Below are positions 13,237 through 16,506 of a stretch of DNA of 16,506 nucleotides, one piece after another. Source of the stretch: Oscillospiraceae bacterium. Lineage in GTDB: Bacteria > Bacillota > Clostridia > Oscillospirales > Ruminococcaceae. The translations under genes were made by a program, and so were the position numbers. Each line of letters begins with the position of its first letter. Within the stretch, counting starts at the first letter, position 1. The DNA lies in NCBI GenBank assembly GCA_900765125.1, contig CAAFQL010000014.1, positions 1 through 16,506 of the forward strand, written 5' to 3'. A model generated the notes under the pieces. The model was given only the letters and a program-made list of their open reading frames with translations, had not been told where the DNA came from and made no database searches.

Positions 13237-13590
13237 ATGAGTAAAGTTCACGTAAAAACTGGTGACACCGTTGTTCTGCTGACAGGCAAGGACGTATACA
13301 AGTATAAGGATGTCAATGATAAGTCCAAGGGTCAGCTTACCGGCAAAGTAGTAGCAGTAAGCCCTAAGGAAGGCAAAGTAATTGTTGAAGGTTTCAACAA
13401 GATCACTAAGCACGTAAAGCCCACAAGAATGGGACAGGTTGGCGGAATCGTTGAAACTGAAGGTGCTATTTATGCATCTAAAGTTCAGCTGGTATGCCCT
13501 AAGTGCGACAAGCCCACAAGAGTTGGTCATGTTGTAGAAGACGGCAAGAAGCTGCGTGTCTGCAAGAAGTGCGGCAAATCATTTGAGTAA
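13237..13590 (+). CDS. rplX: 50S ribosomal protein L24 (uL24), with insertion and four-cysteine tail
   Basis: 117 residues from the ATG at 13237. An in-frame GTG at 13225 lies inside the ribosome binding site GGAGGTG and is rejected as the start. L24 is an assembly initiator near the tunnel exit. The N-terminal KOW domain (TGDTVVLLTGKD onward) is interrupted by about eight extra residues, YKYKDVNDKSKGQ (21-33), where most L24 proteins have a short KGKTG turn. The C-terminal part has two CxxC pairs (Cys87/Cys90 and Cys109/Cys112), a probable zinc ribbon seen in many L24 proteins. rplE follows after 12 bases. Confidence 0.95.
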   Translation: MSKVHVKTGDTVVLLTGKDVYKYKDVNDKSKGQLTGKVVAVSPKEGKVIVEGFNKITKHVKPTRMGQVGGIVETEGAIYASKVQLVCPKCDKPTRVGHVVEDGKKLRVCKKCGKSFE

Positions 13591-13602
13591 AGGAGAAACG
13601 AT

Positions 13603-14142
13603 ATGTCTACGTTAAAGGATTATTACAACAGCACCGTTGCTCCTGCAATGATGAAGAAGTTCGGTTATGAGAACGTAATGCAGATTCCGAAGCTTGACAA
13701 GGTAGTTATCAACGTAGGTGCGGGTGAAGCCAAGGAAAACGCAAAGGTAATCGATGCTATTATGACAGATCTGGCAGCAATTACCGGACAGAAGCCGGTA
13801 GTATGCAGAGCTAAGAAGTCCGTAGCTAACTTTAAGCTCCGTGAGGGTATGCCGATCGGTGTAAAGGTTACACTTCGTGGCGAAAGAATGTACGAATTCG
13901 TATACAAGCTGTTCAATGTAAGCTTCCCTCGTGTTCGTGACTTCAGAGGAATCAGTGCAAACTCTTTCGACGGCAGAGGCAACTACTCTACAGGTATCAA
14001 GGAGCAGCTGATTTTCCCGGAAATCGAATATGATAAGATTGACAAGGTAAGAGGTATGGATATTAACTTTATCACCACTGCCAATACCGATGAAGAAGCA
14101 AAGGAACTGCTGACACTGCTCGGCGCTCCGTTCGCAAAGTAA
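13603..14142 (+). CDS. rplE: 50S ribosomal protein L5 (uL5)
   Basis: 179 residues. L5 binds 5S rRNA in the central protuberance and forms a bridge to the small-subunit head. The start MSTLKDYYNSTVAPAMMKKF and the blocks QIPKLDKVVINVGAGEAKEN, KLREGMPIGVKVTLRGERMY and FPRVRDFRGISANSFDGRGN are standard. It ends LLGAPFAK. AAAGGAG lies about 7 bases before the ATG. rpsN follows after 18 bases. Confidence 0.98.
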   Translation: MSTLKDYYNSTVAPAMMKKFGYENVMQIPKLDKVVINVGAGEAKENAKVIDAIMTDLAAITGQKPVVCRAKKSVANFKLREGMPIGVKVTLRGERMYEFVYKLFNVSFPRVRDFRGISANSFDGRGNYSTGIKEQLIFPEIEYDKIDKVRGMDINFITTANTDEEAKELLTLLGAPFAK

Positions 14143-14160
14143 TCAGGGAGGAACAATCAA

Positions 14161-14346
14161 ATGGCAAAAATGGCAATGAAATTAAAGCAGCAGAAGACTC
14201 CCAAGTTCTCAACAAGAGCTTACACAAGATGCAAGATCTGTGGAAGACCCCACTCTTATCTGAGAAAGTATGGCATCTGCCGTGTATGCTTCAGAGAGCT
14301 GGCACACGCTGGTAAGATTCCGGGTGTTAAGAAGGCAAGCTGGTAA
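14161..14346 (+). CDS. rpsN: 30S ribosomal protein S14, zinc-binding type Z (uS14)
   Basis: 61 residues, the short zinc-containing form (also called rpsZ). S14 lies in the small-subunit head near S3 and S10. The zinc ligands are Cys24, Cys27, Cys40 and Cys43 in RCKICGRP and GICRVCFREL, and the tail GKIPGVKKASW is invariant in the family. Because it keeps all four cysteines it should need zinc; no zinc-free paralogue is present in this window. GGGAGGA lies about 9 bases before the ATG. Confidence 0.98.
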   Translation: MAKMAMKLKQQKTPKFSTRAYTRCKICGRPHSYLRKYGICRVCFRELAHAGKIPGVKKASW

Positions 14347-14378
14347 AAAGTTACGAAAACGAAAAGGAGGTCATAGGC

Positions 14379-14777
14379 ATGCAGATTACTGATACAATCG
14401 CAGACATTCTGACAAGAATTCGTAATGCGAGTTCCGCAAAGCACGCCACTGTTGACGTTCCTGCTTCCAATGTGAAGAAGGCAATCACACAGATTCTGCT
14501 TGATGAAGGTTACATCAAGGCATTCAACGTGATTGATGACGGCAAGCAGGGCATCATCAAAATCACACTTAAATACGGTGAAAACAGAACACCTGTAATC
14601 ACCGGACTGCGCAGAGTTTCCAAGCCTGGCCTGCGTATTTACGCAAGCTGTGCAGATATGCCGAAGGTAAGAAAGGGATTGGGTATTGCAATCGTTTCTA
14701 CTTCAAAGGGCATCATGACTGATAAGAAGGCTCGTTCGCTGAACGTTGGCGGCGAGATCTTAGCATACGTTTGGTAA
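14379..14777 (+). CDS. rpsH: 30S ribosomal protein S8 (uS8)
   Basis: 132 residues, normal. S8 binds the central domain of 16S rRNA and in E. coli is the repressor of the spc operon. The start MQITDTIADILTRIRNASSA, the GLRRVSKPGLRIYASCADMP block and the end GIAIVSTSKGIMTDKKARSL then GGEILAYVW match the family throughout. AAGGAGG lies about 8 bases before the ATG. The rplF ribosome binding site overlaps its TAA (TAAGGAGG). Confidence 0.98.
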   Translation: MQITDTIADILTRIRNASSAKHATVDVPASNVKKAITQILLDEGYIKAFNVIDDGKQGIIKITLKYGENRTPVITGLRRVSKPGLRIYASCADMPKVRKGLGIAIVSTSKGIMTDKKARSLNVGGEILAYVW

Positions 14778-14792
14778 GGAGGACAGGGAATT

Positions 14793-15338
14793 ATGTCAAG
14801 AATAGGTAAAAAGCCGATCAGTGTCCCTGCCGGTGTTACAGTAACAAACGACAATAACGTGGTAACAGTAAAGGGTCCTAAGGGCGAACTGACACGTAAG
14901 TTTGATTCAGCAATGACAATTGATATTGCTGATGGCGTAGTAACAGTAACACGTCCGTCTGACGTAAAGGAACACAGATCACTTCATGGTCTGACAAGAA
15001 CTCTTATTGCAAACATGATCGAAGGCGTTTCCAACGGCTTCAGCAAGACTCTTATCATTGAGGGTGTTGGTTATCGTGCAGCAAAGAAGGGCAAGGTTGT
15101 AACACTTAACCTTGGTTATTCACATCCGGTAGAAGTATCTGATACTGATGATGTAACACTTGAAGTACCGCAGCCTAACACAATCGTTGTAAACGGTATC
15201 GACAAGCAGGTCGTAGGTCAGGTAGCAGCTGAAATTCGTGAGTGGCGTCAGCCTGAGCCATATAAGGGCAAGGGTATCCACTATGTTGATGAGCGTATCA
15301 TCCGTAAGGAAGGTAAGACCGGTAAGGGCAAGAAGTAA
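14793..15338 (+). CDS. rplF: 50S ribosomal protein L6 (uL6)
   Basis: 181 residues. L6 has two similar domains and lies near the sarcin-ricin loop and the factor-binding site. It starts MSRIGKKPISVPAGVTVTND. Conserved parts are VKGPKGEL, HGLTRTLIANMIEGVSNGFS, LIIEGVGYRA and the C-terminal EPYKGKGIHYVDERIIRKEG. GGAGG lies about 11 bases upstream, at the rpsH stop codon. rplR follows after 19 bases. Confidence 0.98.
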   Translation: MSRIGKKPISVPAGVTVTNDNNVVTVKGPKGELTRKFDSAMTIDIADGVVTVTRPSDVKEHRSLHGLTRTLIANMIEGVSNGFSKTLIIEGVGYRAAKKGKVVTLNLGYSHPVEVSDTDDVTLEVPQPNTIVVNGIDKQVVGQVAAEIREWRQPEPYKGKGIHYVDERIIRKEGKTGKGKK

Positions 15339-15357
15339 TTGAAAGGAGATCATTGCT

Positions 15358-15717
15358 ATGATTAAAAAAGCAGACAGCAATAAAGCCAGAGCAAAAAGAC
15401 ATGCAAGAGTTCGTGCGAAGATTTCCGGTACTCCTGAGTGTCCTCGTCTGAATGTTTTCCGTTCTGCAAAGCACATTTATGCTCAGATCATTGATGACGT
15501 AAATGGTGTTACACTGGCAGCTGCATCTACCATGGATAAGGAATTCGATGGTGTTGGCGGTAATAAGGAAGCAGCACGTAAAGTTGGTCAGATGATCGCA
15601 AAGCGTGCTCTTGATAAGGAAATCAAGGATGTCGTTTTCGACAGAGGCGGATATATTTATCACGGAAGAGTAAAGGAACTGGCAGAAGGTGCTCGTGAGG
15701 GCGGTCTGAATTTCTAA
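15358..15717 (+). CDS. rplR: 50S ribosomal protein L18 (uL18)
   Basis: 119 residues. L18 binds 5S rRNA with L5 in the central protuberance. It has a basic start (IKKADSNKARAKRHARVRAK), then the conserved ISGTPECPRLNVFRSAKHIY, AQIIDD, and the end FDRGGYIYHGRVKELAEGAR with GGLNF. AAAGGAGA lies about 9 bases before the ATG. rpsE begins 16 bases after the stop. Confidence 0.98.
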   Translation: MIKKADSNKARAKRHARVRAKISGTPECPRLNVFRSAKHIYAQIIDDVNGVTLAAASTMDKEFDGVGGNKEAARKVGQMIAKRALDKEIKDVVFDRGGYIYHGRVKELAEGAREGGLNF

Positions 15718-15733
15718 TAAGGGAGGCATTACT

Positions 15734-16234
15734 TTGGCTAAAATTGATCCGAACGGCATGGAACTGATCGAAAAGGTTGTTTCCATCAATAGAGTATCAA
15801 AGACTGTAAAGGGCGGCCGTATTATGAAGTTCGCTGCACTGGTAGTAGTAGGCGACGGCAATGGTACTGTTGGTTTCGGTCTTGGTAAATCCGGCGAAGT
15901 TCCGGATGCAATCCGCAAGGGTATCGAAGATGCAAAGAAGAACCTGATCAAGGTTCCGCTGAAGGGCACAACAATTCCGCACGAGATTGTAGGCAAATTT
16001 GGTGCTGGCGCAGTACTGATGAAGCCGGCTGCAGCAGGTACCGGTGTTATCGCCGGCGGTCCTGTACGTGCAGTCATCGAAGTAGCAGGTATCAAGGATA
16101 TCAGAACCAAGTCCCTGCGCTCCAACAATCCATGCAACGTAGTACGTGCAACAATCAATGGACTGGCATCCTGTACAACAGCTGCAGAGGTTGCTGAAAA
16201 GAGAGGCAAGTCTGTTAAAGAGATTTTGAATTAA
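15734..16234 (+). CDS. rpsE: 30S ribosomal protein S5 (uS5)
   Basis: 166 residues. S5 acts in decoding accuracy and mRNA entry. The spectinomycin-site loop VSKTVKGGRIMKF and the core ALVVVGDGNGTVGFGLGKSG, then EVPDAIRKGIEDAKKNLI, are normal; I see no spectinomycin-resistance change. The start is TTG at 15734, giving MAKIDPNGMEL, with GGGAGG ending 7 bases upstream (15721-15726); the next ATG is codon 9 and has no comparable site. TTG is unusual for such a highly expressed gene. rpmD follows after 13 bases. Confidence 0.97.
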   Translation: MAKIDPNGMELIEKVVSINRVSKTVKGGRIMKFAALVVVGDGNGTVGFGLGKSGEVPDAIRKGIEDAKKNLIKVPLKGTTIPHEIVGKFGAGAVLMKPAAAGTGVIAGGPVRAVIEVAGIKDIRTKSLRSNNPCNVVRATINGLASCTTAAEVAEKRGKSVKEILN

Positions 16235-16247
16235 GGAGGGCGCAGAA

Positions 16248-16424
16248 ATGGCAAAGAAAATCACGCTCGTAAAGAGCCTTATCGGCAGAAAGCAGGATCA
16301 GATTGCTACTGCAAACACTCTGGGACTGAAGAAGATCGGTGACAGCACCGTTCAGCCGGATAATGCAGCTACCCTCGGTAAGATCAAGAAGATTTCTCAC
16401 CTCGTTGAGATTGAAGAAGCATAA
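16248..16424 (+). CDS. rpmD: 50S ribosomal protein L30 (uL30)
   Basis: 58 residues, the normal bacterial length. L30 is a small protein on the large subunit. It starts MAKKITLVKSLIGRKQDQIA and continues with the family pattern TANTLGLKKIGDSTVQPDNA (the LGL-K-I helix) and GKIKKISHLVEIEEA. AAGGAGGG lies about 7 bases before the ATG. It is between rpsE and rplO as expected, 17 bases before the latter. Confidence 0.96.
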   Translation: MAKKITLVKSLIGRKQDQIATANTLGLKKIGDSTVQPDNAATLGKIKKISHLVEIEEA

Positions 16425-16441
16425 GCAAGGAGGTGCGCAGA

Positions 16442-16506
16442 ATGAAACTTCACGAATTATCCCCGGCAGAAGGTTCCACAAAGGAAGTTAAGAGAATCGG
16501 AAGAGG
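16442..16506 (+). CDS. rplO: 50S ribosomal protein L15 (uL15), N-terminus only
   Basis: Only 21 complete codons lie in the window, beginning MKLHELSPAEGSTKEVKRIG, the characteristic start of bacterial L15 (KLHEL-P--GS-----R-GRG). AAGGAGG is about 8 bases before the ATG. Position after rpmD matches the spc operon; secY and adk would be expected beyond the edge. Confidence 0.95.
   Translation, partial: MKLHELSPAEGSTKEVKRIGR

Noticed and set aside
12073..13530. 485-residue minus-strand frame opposite several ribosomal protein genes
   Set aside because: It spans rplP to rplX in antisense, has a Cys/Leu/Asn-rich low-complexity composition and no ribosome binding site. It is a shadow of codon usage.

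Overview
The window looks like the chromosome of a Gram-positive anaerobe of the class Clostridia, most likely a Ruminococcus-like member of the Oscillospiraceae. Evidence: strong AAGGAGG-type Shine-Dalgarno sites, a zinc-type (four-cysteine) short S14, a Bacillus-like S10, an ECF sigma factor paired with a DUF4179-type anti-sigma protein, and A/T-rich sigma-A promoters with extended -10 elements. The species assignment is inference.

Left part (1-7090), accessory and housekeeping genes. The left edge holds the first 32 codons of a lipoprotein gene on the minus strand. Divergent from it, behind a near-consensus promoter, lie an ABC-F ATPase of the YkpA/YbiT type and a PutP-like sodium/solute symporter, only 29 bases apart and probably one transcript. 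They end at a strong hairpin that faces a minus-strand block. That block holds an ECF sigma factor (TTG start) and, 3 bases after its stop, its probable membrane-bound anti-sigma partner. Upstream on the same strand is a two-gene unit: a UDP-sugar pyrophosphorylase of the eukaryotic UAP1/UDPGP type followed by a small protein of unknown function. It is closed by a terminator whose stem core is the same as that of the first terminator.

Middle (7091-7504), a divergent control region. A minus promoter drives the pyrophosphorylase; one strong and one weaker plus promoter drive the ribosomal operon. About 300 bases separate the strong start point from rpsJ. This stretch has several hairpins and short reading frames but no recognisable conventional gene. 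I regard it as the most likely place for an incompletely described regulator: a structured mRNA leader for ribosomal protein synthesis.

Right part (7505-16506), the fused S10-spc ribosomal protein operon in canonical order: rpsJ, rplC, rplD, rplW, rplB, rpsS, rplV, rpsC, rplP, rpmC, rpsQ, rplN, rplX, rplE, rpsN, rpsH, rplF, rplR, rpsE, rpmD and the start of rplO. All genes are on the plus strand, tightly spaced or overlapping, with no internal terminator. The three gaps longer than about 55 bases (after rpsJ, rplW and rpsQ) all contain hairpins. The one after rpsJ carries a tandemly duplicated hairpin module and a possible structural toggle at the rplC ribosome binding site. Other oddities are an ABC-F protein whose second ATP site has lost both the P-loop lysine and the catalytic glutamate, an Arg/Gly/Asn-rich tail on S3, and an insertion in L24. 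I see no CRISPR array, tRNA, rRNA, insertion sequence or prophage.
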